Assembly: GCA_008711295.1 (NCBI GenBank)
Contig: VUYV01000015.1
Location: forward strand, 1,817,054-1,881,053
Source: Anarhynchus alexandrinus
Lineage: Eukaryota > Chordata > Aves > Charadriiformes > Charadriidae
Direction: 5' to 3'
Length of the DNA stretch: 64,000 bases
The notes below the pieces were generated by a model. The model searched no databases, was not told the origin of the DNA, and was given only the letters and a program-made list of their open reading frames with translations. A program made the translations under genes and the position numbers. Below are positions 1 through 10,896 of this stretch, in pieces. Within the stretch, counting starts at the first letter, position 1. Each line of letters opens with the position of its first letter.

Positions 1-2086
1 TAGAGCTTTTATTTGGTAAGTCTCAGTGAAGAGGTTTTTTTTGGAAAAAGAATGTAAGTTTGGGAATAGTTTGACCAGTTTTCCCCACATAACACAAAAA
101 GCCCTGCAAATACTTTCATAACCAAAGATGTAGAGGGAAGTTAAAAATATAGATTGTGACAAGATCTTGCTAAGATCGCAACTCTGGAGAAATGATTATG
201 TGCATAAATATTGCCACCTAGTGGTTATGAAAAAAAAACCCCACAACAAAACAGTGATAAAAGTGAACATTGGTTACACATAAACTTGTATTCAAATTCA
301 AGCAGGATGAGTTTGAGGAAAAGTGAGGTGCAAGTTCATCCTGGAGGGGCCTTGTGAGGTGCTGAGTGCTTTGCACTTGATCATCACTGCAAGACATATG
401 CAATTGTGTGGACTGTGTTAGATATCAAACTTCATCCCCAAAGCTCAAGAAAAAAAAGGGAAAAAGAAAATAGTTATCTTTCAATTTGAGAAGGGAGATT
501 TCAGGTTTTGTCAATGCAACTGGAACCAAACCCAAAGAAATAGATAGCAAAGATTTCACCATTAGCAGTCCAGCTCAACTCTATCTACTTAATTTTTACC
601 ATTTACTTTCACAATTTACTTAGTCCATCACTGGGCGGGGATGGGGGGAGCTGGAGTTTTGTTTTGGCATCTTTGGCATGATGTGCATTGGCTACAGCAC
701 TTAAAAGTTTGGCTTTACAAGAACAGCTCAATTTTGAAACGAACCCAATTTAGTTCAGAGGAGTAGCAGCACCTGGAAATGAGAGCGATACAGCATTCAG
801 GAGAAGCAGTCCTCCTCATTCAATAGAAGAGTGAGTGACTGTCGTTCTGCTGCTCCCAGACCTGAGCTGGCTCACAGTCAGGGTACCTCAGACTTCCCAG
901 CACAGTTAATCTGACACCTGAACAACAGCTACAGGATATCAGGAATCAGTTCACATGAACCTGAAAAACCGGACATTTCTGCCTGACCACAGTTGCTAGC
1001 TACTGTACAGCATTCAGTAAATAATGCAGGTTTACATCACATACATTCTGACCTGGATTTATAAAGTCTTGATAAATGCCATTAATTGGGATGGGGCGTT
1101 ACCAAAACTAGTGCAAGATTTTTCCCTACTGTTAAGGAAAAACTTTAAATGTCAAGGCATCATCAAATGGGAATTTATTTTACGTAGTGGTAACAAATGC
1201 AGTCTCTGGGAGCACATGCACTAGGGCACAGCTAGGGTCGGAGCAGAGGGAGGACTCCATCCTCAGCTGTGCCCCTTTCCAAAGGCCAGTCAGCTTCTAC
1301 TGTCCCTTCCGTAGATATGAGGGATACCTAGAAAGCACTTATTCCCCCATGGTCATGGGATTGCCTAACACATGCATATTCAAAAAGGAGACCAAAAATG
1401 CCACCTCTGCCCACCAGAGTCACACAACAGGATTCAGCAGCCCTCTGGTCACACACTCTGATGCAGCGAGGTCAGTGGAGTCAAGGTAGCATGTGTCCTT
1501 CATAGTCTTCTAGAACAAGCAATGGGACATGCCTTGGCCAAAAGACTGAGTCAGTTAGCCAAAGGGTAGGTGGAAGGAAAGGCTGTGAGAAGTGGAAGTG
1601 AATAGCTGAGATTGAGATTGAAAGAAGAAACAGATAACTGCAATGAACTCGGTGGCTCAGTGGTATTTTCCAGCTTGAGGCCTTTACCTTTAATGTCCAT
1701 AAATAATAAAGAGCTTCTTCATTTTGTCTCAAAGGGTATTATAAAATGGTTTCTGACCTGAGTCAGAACAATGTTTGTTCTCCACTGAGTCACCACTGTT
1801 GCTGCCTACTACAGTTACGTGATTTCTTCTGAAGAGTTGTCATTCTGAATATACCCACACTGATCAAGTTTCTCTACCAGATCAGGTGCATGCAACACCC
1901 TAAAACACAGAGTAATACCCAATTGAAAAAATTAAAAAAATAATCTGTTTAGGCTACACAGTGCATTAAACACGGTAGCAGGCAGTCTCACAAACAAACA
2001 CAAGGTAGTCACAGCATTTGACATTCTCCATGGGCTGCTGTACATTTAGACTGACCTGACTGCAGTATTATCATGAAAATACTCAC
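1..2086 (-). other. TPGS2: TPGS2 intron 2, partial
   Basis: This is the part of TPGS2 intron 2 that falls in the window, read on the minus strand from the GTGAGT donor at 2081-2086. I looked for the next conserved exon (the KNNC/NFYLMTNG region of the protein) and did not find it. Sequence is AT-rich with short simple-repeat stretches (for example the CA-rich run near 2400-2418). No other gene is supported; the open frames here are short and have no recognisable product. Confidence 0.6.
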
Positions 2087-2166
2087 TTGCTCCCATGAAA
2101 TGATTGTGTGGCGTTCAGCTGGCTCTTTTTCCACAAATGCCACCTCAGCAACTCCTGGAGAATTCT
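2087..2166 (-). CDS. TPGS2: TPGS2 coding exon 2 (tubulin polyglutamylase complex subunit 2), partial gene
   Basis: TPGS2 is a non-catalytic subunit of the TTLL1 tubulin polyglutamylase complex, which adds glutamate side chains to tubulin tails in cilia, centrioles and neurons. On the minus strand this 80-nt exon follows a pyrimidine-rich acceptor (CCCTTTTAG) and ends at CAA|GTGAGT, a good donor. It contributes two bases of a split codon and 26 full codons that include SPGVAEV, PAERH and SWEQ, matching the N-terminal part of vertebrate TPGS2 as I remember it (SPGVTEV, PAERH, SWEQ). It is phase 2 on entry and phase 0 on exit, which fits a split glutamate before the SPGV motif. Exon 1 is not visible and probably lies in the assembly gap at 6444-6735. 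Exon 3 onwards would lie left of base 1. The gene is head to head with KIAA1328, the same arrangement as in human. Confidence 0.88.
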
Positions 2167-5100
2167 CTAAAAGGGAAAGAGGAACATGTTTGTAGCTGGC
2201 ACTGGTGACACCAAGCACTGTGAGACAGACAATTTTGCAAGTTAACCTGACTGACAGCTGAGGAAAAGGCATTAATGACCGCAAGGACTGTGACTGAGCA
2301 GTCGCTTTCTTTTTTGTGTGTAACCATACTTAGCATGTCTTGGCATGAGGATGCCTAGTGCTGCACATGATGCCATCCTTTGGTGGTTTTTATAGATATA
2401 CACACAAACACACACATTTTGTATGTGATCTTTTGCAGAGGATTCATAGAAAAATCAACCATGCGTTCATGGGCAAACTCTAAAAGATAGACAAACCACG
2501 TCCTTCTAAGCATGTCCTGTGGTTTCAGTCGGGTAGGATATTCTCAGCTTGACACAAGATGTTGTGCAGTGTTGTTGTGAACTGCTAACAACTGTATTCC
2601 ACAAAGATGGGCACACTTGATGGCTGGATTCAGTGGGTTTGACCAGACACGGAATCTGATCCTGCTGAAGGTACCTGAATGAGCAAACAGCAGTTCTCTG
2701 GAATTCCAGCTGGACTCATGCAAATCTGTTATGAGCACCAAGCTCATCATCTATAAAAATCACCTGAATGTTTTATGGGAAAGAATGCTATATAAATGTG
2801 AGATACTAATCTACACAGTGCTATTCTTGCAGGTGTATGATGGCAGAACAATCTCCCTTGCACTTATTTTATAATGCTTTACTTCATCTACAGCCAACTG
2901 AAATAGTTCCCACTGACTTCATTCACTTTGGATCAGGTCCAGAAAGACTACTAACTTGTTGTTGTGGGAACTGCAAGCCCAGCACACAGGGCTGTCGAGT
3001 AGAAGCGATCACTATGTAGGGCTTTCAAGACCAGCTCTGCTGTGAAAGTATTGGCTCCCAAAGCAGTCACACATATTGTAATTGCATTCTGGTAAAACAT
3101 ACACAGTGCACTAGACAGGAAAGGCAGGCACCAGAGAGCTTTGGTTTGGTTTTTATCTCCAGTGTTGGGCTTTTAATTCTAGCATTGGTGTTGCCCTTGT
3201 CTGTTCTGCTGGTGGAAGAGCAGCACTCAGTTTCAGGAAGTCTAAATTTCACTTCAATTGGAAGTATGCATTGCTACATTGTCAGATAATTTAAAAGGCA
3301 AAACAGCACCAGAAAACCAAACTCCAAGTTAAAGACAGGAAAAAGAAAAAAAAAAAATCATAGTAGGTCACCTAAGTAATCCTTCTGGCCAATGCAGGGC
3401 CCCAACATACAGAAGACTGACGTCTTGCCAAGTCTCATTTCAAACAGGTGGGTGCAAGGTGGAGGAACCTGTCTCTTGCTCAAATAAAAGCCGTCCATAT
3501 GTATTCTGCTTCTAAAGGAGTGTGTGGAATCAATGATCTAACCGGTCTTTTCCATCTAAGCTATACAAGCCTTATGACAAGTTAGAGATTATAATAACAG
3601 AGTAATTGTTATTTCTGTGATCAAAGAAAACAGCAGGGATGTTTAATTCATCATGCACAATGGCTCAGCTAGGATGACAGAAGATTAAATATCGTATCAG
3701 TCAAAGAAGATGTCTAGGAACGAGAGAACTGCAACTTCTAAAGAGGTCTGAACCAAATCCAAGATCAAAAGAAAGAGAAATTCCATCTTAAAAGGATGAA
3801 TGTTATAGTAAAAATATCCTGTGGGTAAACTGAAGACCATGTTTAACAGATGTGCATAGGAATGGACGGGAGCTCCATTAAACATTAATGAGGAAAAGAG
3901 GAAGTCTGCCACGGATTGCTGTTTCTTCCAGATGGAATAAAGAAGCCACCTAGGTTAGACAAAAGCTATAGGATAAAGCTTAATTAGTTCAGGAGACCCC
4001 ACCCTATTAACTATTCTGAATCATGACCACGGTAAACTCTGTCCTATTTTTAGGACATTTCATCTGAAAGCTTCCAAAAATACTTTGCAGTATTAATTAG
4101 AAAGAGTCGATGTAATGGTCTGACACAAAGCTGAAGCAGGAAATCACAGCATTATCGGTCCTTACGGTACTTCTAATATTGCCTATAAGTTAGATAAACT
4201 CTCAGCATCTTTTTAAAATGTCTGAATAGTTAAATTCTTATCTAATAAAGACTGTAAATAGTGAAGTATAGTCCTGCTCTGGGCAGTCCAGAACAGCTAA
4301 CACCTCCCATGCAGGTTTAGTTGTGAGCAACCAACCTTTCTGGAATATGCAGTTAGTCATAGAACTTCAGCAAAATGAATCACACTGGCAATGGGAAAGA
4401 TGCGTCCCTTTTTTCCTCAAATTATAACCTTCATAATGCTTGGGAGAAATCTCCCACCTTGTAGGGACTTCTGCAGACTACAAGTAAAAAAAAAACAAAA
4501 CAACAAAACAACCCCCTCCCCCCCAACCTCATATATAGACTTTGCTTAGAAATGGCACCATGAACATTTGTTCATAAAGGACTGGAAAATTGGGCCTCAA
4601 GCTCTCTTATGCCATATGTGCCAAATTTTCTTGCTTAAAAGGAGTACATTGGGTTTCATTACATGGTCATTTCTGTCTCCTGAAAAAACTGTTTCACAAA
4701 CTCAACAGAACTAAATACCTATTAATGTTTTTATGCTATGCTAGGCAGAAAAGTATCTACTGGCTTCATGAGACTTCCTAAAATAAGACTTAGTTTCTAG
4801 TGCTGCATCTTTCTGAATGACATACCCTTTGTTATTTGAAAGAACCAAACACTGAAGAGATTGGCAATGTTTCCCAATTATTTCAGCAATTCTAATTAAT
4901 ACGGTGGCACAATTTACATGCTTTGGACTTCTTCACTGGGAAAAATGCATGAAATTCCCAGAAGGAGTGGAGAAATGGAGAAAAGAACCAGAGTAAAACA
5001 TCACAGCAATGGACTGGGGTTCACATTGCTATATTGTGCGCTACAAGTAATCAGAAATACAGGCAGTAAAACAAAAATACCCAAACACAAACCAGGAAAC

Positions 5101-6443
5101 ATCGTCCATCTGAAAGGGATGCTACAGGACTTTCACAGCCAAGCTCGCATTGCTATGTCTTGAAGGTGTAAATAACACATCTACCCAAAACAGTTTATAT
5201 GGCAACATTACTTTTGGACATAGTTAACATCATACAGATCTCATACAGCTGAGCCTCGGTGGTAAAAATGTGGGCAGCGCTAGTAATTTTTTACAAAGAA
5301 CTACTTCAAAGAAGCATTTGCCATGATGGTTGACCATCAGTAGTTTTAAAAAGGTGTTTAATGCTCCTCACAACTGGAAAACAGAAAAAAACAACCAAAA
5401 AAACCCTCCATGAAGTTGAATAAGTCAGTAACAAAATGCTGAACAGAGGTTGAGGGTGAAATCCTGTCCTCACTGAAGCCCACCACAAGAATTTTGACCT
5501 GATCTTTTAATCTCTTCTGTCTGAGCAGCTACCTAAAAACATGTGCAATTAGTGATACACTTAGGTTACCAGATGAAACTCACTGTTGTGCAATATAGCG
5601 GCTGGGTGAGGTAATTACAGCAGTCACTTTTAGCTTTAAAATTCATAGGAAGAAATTCTGGAACTGCAGTTTGTAGGGCTGTTGTACACAAGGCTTGGGA
5701 TAGATGTATTGCTTTCCAGCCGTATAAATATGACAGTTCTGCGCCCCAAGGTGCTGAGAGATTAAAAGTCTGATGCTAAAATCCTTTCTACGTGTAAATA
5801 CTTTCACAAATTCCTGTGATTCTACTACCACGAGTAAAGTTTTGTCCAAGAAGCCTTAATTTTAGATGTTGAATGCCTTGCACTCCAGCGGAACTTCAAA
5901 GGGAACTGCAGAGCTGCAAGAAGGCTCAAGACCTGAGCAAAAAATGGAGATGGCAAGCAGGGTACGTTGAGGAAAACAGTCCCAGGGTATGGGAATTGGC
6001 TGCAAGGCGACTATTTAGGGCGAGCTGATTCTGAGCAGATTCACAGTTTTCTGCCACAGCGCTGCACCACACTGAACTCCTTCCATTGGGCACGCTACCT
6101 GCTGACCCTAAATTACAACAAAGGTTATGAATTATGCATAGTCTTGAACAAATCACCGCCTTCTCTTTCTTTGACTTTTTTTTTTAGTTTATTTTTAGGG
6201 CTATCTTAAGCGGAGAGATTCGGGGTTTTTGCTGCTGACTCAAACGCTAGAAACCGGGGTTTTTGCGTTTGTGCGTGTGAGAAGCAGAGCCGTGCGATGC
6301 CCGAGGGGAGACCCTGACAAAATTCACCAGACCGCGTGTGACTGGGGCTCAGCCACCAGCGCGGCGCTCCCCCGCGGCGGCCGGCGGCCGGGCCCCGCAG
6401 CCCGGGGCCGCCCACGGCTTCTCGGCGGCGGGGCCGGCACAGG
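2167..6443 (-). other. TPGS2: TPGS2 intron 1 and flank, no exon seen
   Basis: This is about 4.3 kb of unique-looking AT-rich sequence between TPGS2 exon 2 and the CpG island. I found no minus-strand stretch encoding the conserved N-terminal segment expected before exon 2. The composition turns GC-rich from about 6290, where the CpG island begins. No repeat family was recognised with confidence. Confidence 0.5.
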
Positions 6444-6735
6444 NNNNNNNNNNNNNNNNNNNNNNNNNNNNNNNNNNNNNNNNNNNNNNNNNNNNNNNNN
6501 NNNNNNNNNNNNNNNNNNNNNNNNNNNNNNNNNNNNNNNNNNNNNNNNNNNNNNNNNNNNNNNNNNNNNNNNNNNNNNNNNNNNNNNNNNNNNNNNNNNN
6601 NNNNNNNNNNNNNNNNNNNNNNNNNNNNNNNNNNNNNNNNNNNNNNNNNNNNNNNNNNNNNNNNNNNNNNNNNNNNNNNNNNNNNNNNNNNNNNNNNNNN
6701 NNNNNNNNNNNNNNNNNNNNNNNNNNNNNNNNNNN
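6444..6735. other. Assembly gap (292 N) probably hiding TPGS2 exon 1
   Basis: Unknown bases within the CpG island. The right edge begins with eight G. TPGS2 exon 1, which carries the start codon and roughly 25 residues, is expected between exon 2 and the shared promoter and is seen nowhere else, so it is most likely here. This location is inferred from position and absence, not observed. Confidence 0.9.
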
Positions 6736-6813
6736 GGGGGGGGAGGGGAAATGGGGATTTAATAACCTCTTTTGTCCTTCCTGCCACCCTGTAGCCGCGG
6801 CTGCGCCGCGAGG

Positions 6814-6831
6814 TGCGCCGGGACTGGTAGT
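6814..6831 (-). promoter_or_regulatory. ACTACAA-type element (ZNF143/THAP11 SBS-like), reverse orientation
   Basis: The reverse strand reads ACTACCAGTCCCGGCGCA, close to the vertebrate promoter element ACTACAATTCCCAGAATGC bound by ZNF143 and THAP11. It differs by an internal CC-for-AA change and a degenerate 3' half. It points towards the TPGS2 side of the divergent promoter. A weaker half-element (AACTACCGCTGC on the reverse strand) lies at 6891-6902. Confidence 0.5.
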
Positions 6832-6942
6832 TCTGCCGGCCCACGCCTCGGTCAGCCTATGGCGGGCGGGCGACGCCGGGCGGCCCGAGGGCAGCGGTAG
6901 TTCCGCGGGAGCGCGGCCGCCTGCCCCGCCCGCGCCCGGAGA

Positions 6943-6961
6943 ACTACAACTCCCGGCATGC
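6943..6961 (+). promoter_or_regulatory. ACTACAACTCCCGGCATGC element (ZNF143/THAP11 SBS)
   Basis: This is a near-consensus copy of the long ACTACAAyTCCCrGmATGC promoter element recognised by ZNF143 and THAP11. It sits about 100 bp upstream of the hinderin start codon, a typical distance for CpG-island housekeeping promoters. Together with the reverse copy at 6814-6831 it makes a plausible core for transcription in both directions. Confidence 0.75.
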
Positions 6962-6993
6962 CCCTCTCTTCCGCCTGCCGGCGGCGCGGGCAG

Positions 6994-6998
6994 CCAAT
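6994..6998 (+). promoter_or_regulatory. CCAAT box (NF-Y) next to GGGCGG
   Basis: CAGCCAATGGGCGG places an NF-Y-type CCAAT box directly against a GC box-like GGGCGG, about 60 bp upstream of the hinderin ATG. No TATA box is present, as expected for a CpG-island promoter. Confidence 0.6.
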
Positions 6999-7052
6999 GG
7001 GCGGCGAGCGCTGGGGGGGCGGCGGGGGGCACTCTGGGAGTGGCGGTTGTTT

Positions 7053-7063
7053 CAAGATGGCGG
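7053..7063 (+). promoter_or_regulatory. KIAA1328: YY1-like element CAAGATGGCGG over the hinderin start codon
   Basis: CAAGATGGCGG matches the YY1 motif (AAGATGGCGGC) found just downstream of many TATA-less start sites. Here it coincides with the start codon (ATG at 7057-7059), suggesting a short 5' untranslated region. It also provides a favourable translation start context, with A at -3 and G at +4. Confidence 0.6.
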
Positions 7064-7108
7064 AGGCGGCCGCCGGGCCGGGCGGAGGTGTTTACTGGAG
7101 TCGGGACA
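7057..7108 (+). CDS. KIAA1328: KIAA1328 (hinderin) coding exon 1
   Basis: Hinderin was described as a coiled-coil protein that binds the cohesin subunit SMC3. This exon encodes residues 1-17 plus the first base of codon 18. It starts MAEAAAGPGGG and ends YWSRD, and human hinderin has FWSRD at the same place (from memory). The ATG at 7057 is chosen over the in-frame ATG at 6958 because the latter lies inside the promoter element and the extension would be low-complexity, while 7057 has a good start context. The exon ends in A at 7108 and is followed by GTATCCTTT, a U12-type donor, and the phase 1 boundary joins exon 2 exactly. The 5' end of the untranslated region is unknown. Confidence 0.9.
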
Positions 7109-10100
7109 GTATCCTTTCGTTGAGCGGGGGCAGCTCGGGGTGTGGAGGGGGGGCCGTGCCGTGGCGGGGGTGTGCTGGAGGGGGAGGCTGTGAGCTGAGG
7201 GGTCAGAGGGGGCGGCCTGTCAGGGCTGGCGGCGGGAGAGGACGTCTGCTTTGGGGTTTTGGTGTGGAGAAGATTGAGGGCGGTGCGGGTGGGGTTTTGC
7301 GGCGGCGGCACGGGGGGTCTGGGGGCTCCGCTCGCCTATGTGGGGGAGCTCGGCCCGGGGGGAGAAGTTGGGTATATGCCCGTGTGCAGGGAGTGGAGAG
7401 TTACGTGGGATTTAAAAGCAATGGTGGCCTGCAAGAGGAGGGGGGGTTGGGTGTCCGCCTTCTGCGTGACCTAGCTGTGAAGTCATGAGGGAGGAGGTAA
7501 ATATGTAAGGAAATGGGGGAGCTGGGTTCAGCTTGTGGAAACTTGCAAGGGAATCAACAGAGAGAAACAGGCTAGAGGCTGAACAGGCAGCAAGAAAAAG
7601 ATGTGTCTTTTGTGACTGGTGACTAAGCTTGACAACAAGCATAACATTTAGGGTGAGCCTGTGGTGGACCTGGAGTCAGGGAGGGCTCTTATCTGTGAGG
7701 GACAAGTGGGAGGCTGTGGTGGCTTTGTCTGCAGAAGACATGCAAGCTCCGGTTGTGGGAGACTACATGGGGCTGGATACATAGATGGAGTAGGTGGTGG
7801 TTGTGGTGTTGGGGATTCAGCCTGGAAAAGCGTGGCTAGAGACATGTGTTTGCATGGGTCAGAGAACCAGAAGGAGTTGGCGTTGATGTTTGGTCTTACG
7901 TAGCTGAGTTAGAGGCTCAGCTACCTGAAGACATGAGTGTGGAACTGGCAGTCTGGCTTGGTGGAAATTTAGGAACTGACAATTTAACTGTAAGTATGAG
8001 GGACTTTAGGTATTGTTGCTCACACTGAGAGTGGGATTCTAGCATCAGCTACAAGCAATTGAAGAGTATGAGTGTGTGCTCTTGTATTTAGTCTTGATTG
8101 TACACCCATTGGAAAACAATGTACAAATGAAATGGGCCAACCATCCAATGGACTGTTTAGGGAGCACATTATTATGATTTCCTGTTTGTGTTAAAAAAAA
8201 AAAAGAAAAAAATTGCCTGCAACTTTCTTTGTGATGTGATAGGGTGAAGGTTGGTTGTCACATATCAGATTTGTTGTCACACTGTCACTACTCTGTTCAG
8301 TTGTGGGACTGCTGATGCAGTTACAATGACAGTATGTTTTTATCAATTGACAACTTGTTTTCCATGAATCAACATGGTTTCTTGAGCCCAGCAGTAGCCT
8401 CATGCATCACAATATTCCAAGGAATGAGGCTTTTCCTGACAACCATTTCTATTTTACATGTTTTTGCAAGTAGGTAGTATTGCCTCTGATCTTGGAAAAG
8501 TTTAAATACCTGGAAATGCATATGGCATAAGAGCAAATAATAGTGGATGCTTTCAATAAAGGGAGATGGGGACAGGAAATTTGGGAGATTTGGTAATGCT
8601 GGTTTAATAGCTTTGGAAATCTGAACTTCTCTCTATAATTGCTGAATAGATATAGCATAGCAAGGCAGAGGCACTGTTGCTTGCTGTAGGGGAGCCGTAC
8701 AGCACTGTAAGATGTTCAGTTTCTCCAGTGCCTTTGATGACTGTCTCTGCTGTTGCCTTGAACGTTGGCTGTGGTGGTACAAGGTTTATAACATGTGTGG
8801 TCACCTTATTGGGAGTCTTGAGAGGCATGTGGCAGTGGATTAATGTTAAATGGTTGATGCTGATACTGTCCCCAGTCTTTCACTCTGAGACAAGGATGTT
8901 CGAATGATGTGTATGAATCAGCTCCTGAGTCACTGCAATTTTCAGTCCAGCTGATTAAGGTAACCTGATCTGGCTTTGGTTTATTCTAATACACTAGGCT
9001 GCAAACCTTCACAAGAGAGTGGCCCTGCTAGCTGGGGGAAGTAACAGCAACAGCTTTGACTAATTTTTTCATCCTGCTACTAGGTACCTATCCACAACAG
9101 TGCCACTACTGGAGGCAAACTTCAAAAGCCAAATATTGTTTAGGCAAACCTGGTTTTATTTCCTATAGCCATGTGTTGACACACAAATTAACCATATGTC
9201 AGTTGAGAAAGCAGTCACCTGTGCTGAAGTTTGTTGTTTCCTGTAGTAGTATGAATTGAAGGTACTCTCCTCAGGGTCCTGCAGATTGCTGTTGCAGTTG
9301 TGCTGAGACAGCTGTTTGGGCTGGGCTGTGATCCAGGCTTGGACTTTTGATCTACCTTGGTGCTTTTTGGAAAGAGGGGACACAGTGCCTTAGTTTCAGA
9401 GTTTACTCAGCTTCCTTACCTGGTTCATGGCACGTCCCCACAATGTGTTGTGACAGCTAGAGATAGCAGGCTGCAGCTTACAGGTGAGAACAAAAGTGCT
9501 TTCAGTGTTTGTAGAGAGAGGTGGCTTTGACAGTAGTACTAAGTGAACATATTCTCAAACTGGTGTGAGACTGATGAGTGATAATTGCTTACAAGTGGTA
9601 AAGTGGATCAACAAGATCACAAGTGAGCCTGTGATCAAGCCCTTCCAGTGTGCCAAGTACCAGTTGTGTGATGGATAGTGAGTATTGATTGAATTTGAGG
9701 TTGCTGTCCACAGGGGGAAGCTTCTATGCTGTTGCTAGTTTTCTCCACCATGTGGTAATTGATTAAATTAAGTTTTTGAGATGCTACTATCAAAATAAAA
9801 TTTTAGTTAAGGCAAGAGTTTGTATAGGTTAATTGAAATTTTTTCACAATTTGACTTCATTGTATGAAGACAGCTGTGAGATCTTAAATGCATTTATCTG
9901 TAAACAGCACAGAAATTACATAATTGAGTTAATTGGCCAACCTTAGAAGGCTGAGGAAAGTAAAGGGGTATAAATAAAAGATAGTGGAGTGGAATTTTGT
10001 GCCCTGTGCTTTTGTTTTTCACTTTAGTATAATGTCAGTTACTTACGTGAGAATAAAAATCTTTAAGTTCAGCTAAATGAAACTGTAGCTTTAAGGAAGA

Positions 10101-10860
10101 CACTATAGTTTACACCCTTCTCTGAATTGTGTTGAGTCCTATTTTTAGTGACTTCTAGGAGGCAAGAATTAAAGTTCAGTGACTGCCAACACAGCACAAA
10201 TAATGTGGTGCCCAGTCCTTTATGATTTTTAAGTGTTTTCTGTAGTCAAGTAATTTAATAGTTAAAGCTCTGGGTTATTTGAAAGTTCTTGAAACTTCTT
10301 AAAGAAAATCAGTCCTCAGGCTTTCATCTGTTACTCATCATGCGATGATCAGCTGAGAATGACCAACTTCCTTTGAAACCTTTTGCATTTATCCTCATTT
10401 ATGTTTCTTAGAATGCGTTGTATAAAATGTATTTCATTGCAGTATGACTATACACTATTTCAGAATTTATCTTCCCTACATATCAAGAGGAGGTTCCTTA
10501 TATAGCGATAACCTGCTCTAATTTAAATAAATATTGTTACTTCATTATCTTAGTAATTGCAGTTGTAACTGGGGCAGGTCCCTGGGATCTTTTGTGAAGG
10601 TGACCTCTAAGATAGTCTTTACAGGCTGAAAGCTAAGTGAGGGGGTGAAAGGGTAGTTCTTTTTGTTGTAGAAATCTGTGTGGTGTTTGTTTTTTCTAGT
10701 CAAGTTTTACTTACTTTTGGTGCTCCCAAAGTGTTGACAGTTTGTTTTCTTATCAACAGTCTTTTAAAATTAAGAGCCAACATAGTTATTTTTATAGTTC
10801 TGTTTAAAGGGCCAAGCTTGCTCTCTTTTTGTTTATTGCCTTTAATAAAGCCACATGCAG
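7109..10860 (+). other. KIAA1328: KIAA1328 intron 1, U12-type GT-AG
   Basis: The donor at 7109 reads GTATCCTTT, identical to the consensus of minor-spliceosome introns. Near the 3' end, GCCTTTAAT (about 10838-10846) resembles the U12 branch consensus TTCCTTRAY and lies about 14 bases before the AG at 10859-10860, within the short distance typical for U12 introns. There is no long pyrimidine tract directly before the AG. The first 400 bp belong to the CpG island; the rest shows no repeat or gene that I could recognise. Confidence 0.8.
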
Positions 10861-10896
10861 TTTCTGATGAAGAACAGCCAATGGTATCTGTTTCAG
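10861..10896 (+). CDS. KIAA1328: KIAA1328 (hinderin) coding exon 2 (36-nt microexon-like)
   Basis: This 36-nt exon completes codon 18 (Ile), encodes SDEEQPMVSVS, and gives the first base of Gly30. SDEEQ matches the human protein right after WSRDF (from memory). The acceptor is CACATGCAG and the donor is CAG|GTATGA. Both boundaries are phase 1 and keep the frame with exons 1 and 3, which supports such a short exon. Confidence 0.9.

Larger units (their letters stand above)
6290..7480. promoter_or_regulatory. CpG island spanning the TPGS2/KIAA1328 head-to-head promoter
   Basis: GC content and CpG frequency rise sharply here compared with the AT-rich flanks. The island contains the assembly gap, the start of hinderin and the first few hundred bases of its intron 1. 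Long G runs flank the gap (6736-6743) and continue to about 7160, so stable G-quadruplexes are likely and may explain the failed sequence. Boundaries are by eye. Confidence 0.8.

Noticed and set aside
6958..7056. In-frame upstream ATG extending hinderin by 33 residues
   Set aside because: The ATG lies inside the ACTACAA promoter element and the extension is Gly/Arg-rich low complexity; the ATG at 7057 agrees with the known protein start.
6206..7311. Long open frames on both strands across the gap and CpG island
   Set aside because: They are open only because of N runs and GC-rich sequence lacking stops. Apart from hinderin exon 1 they match nothing recognisable.
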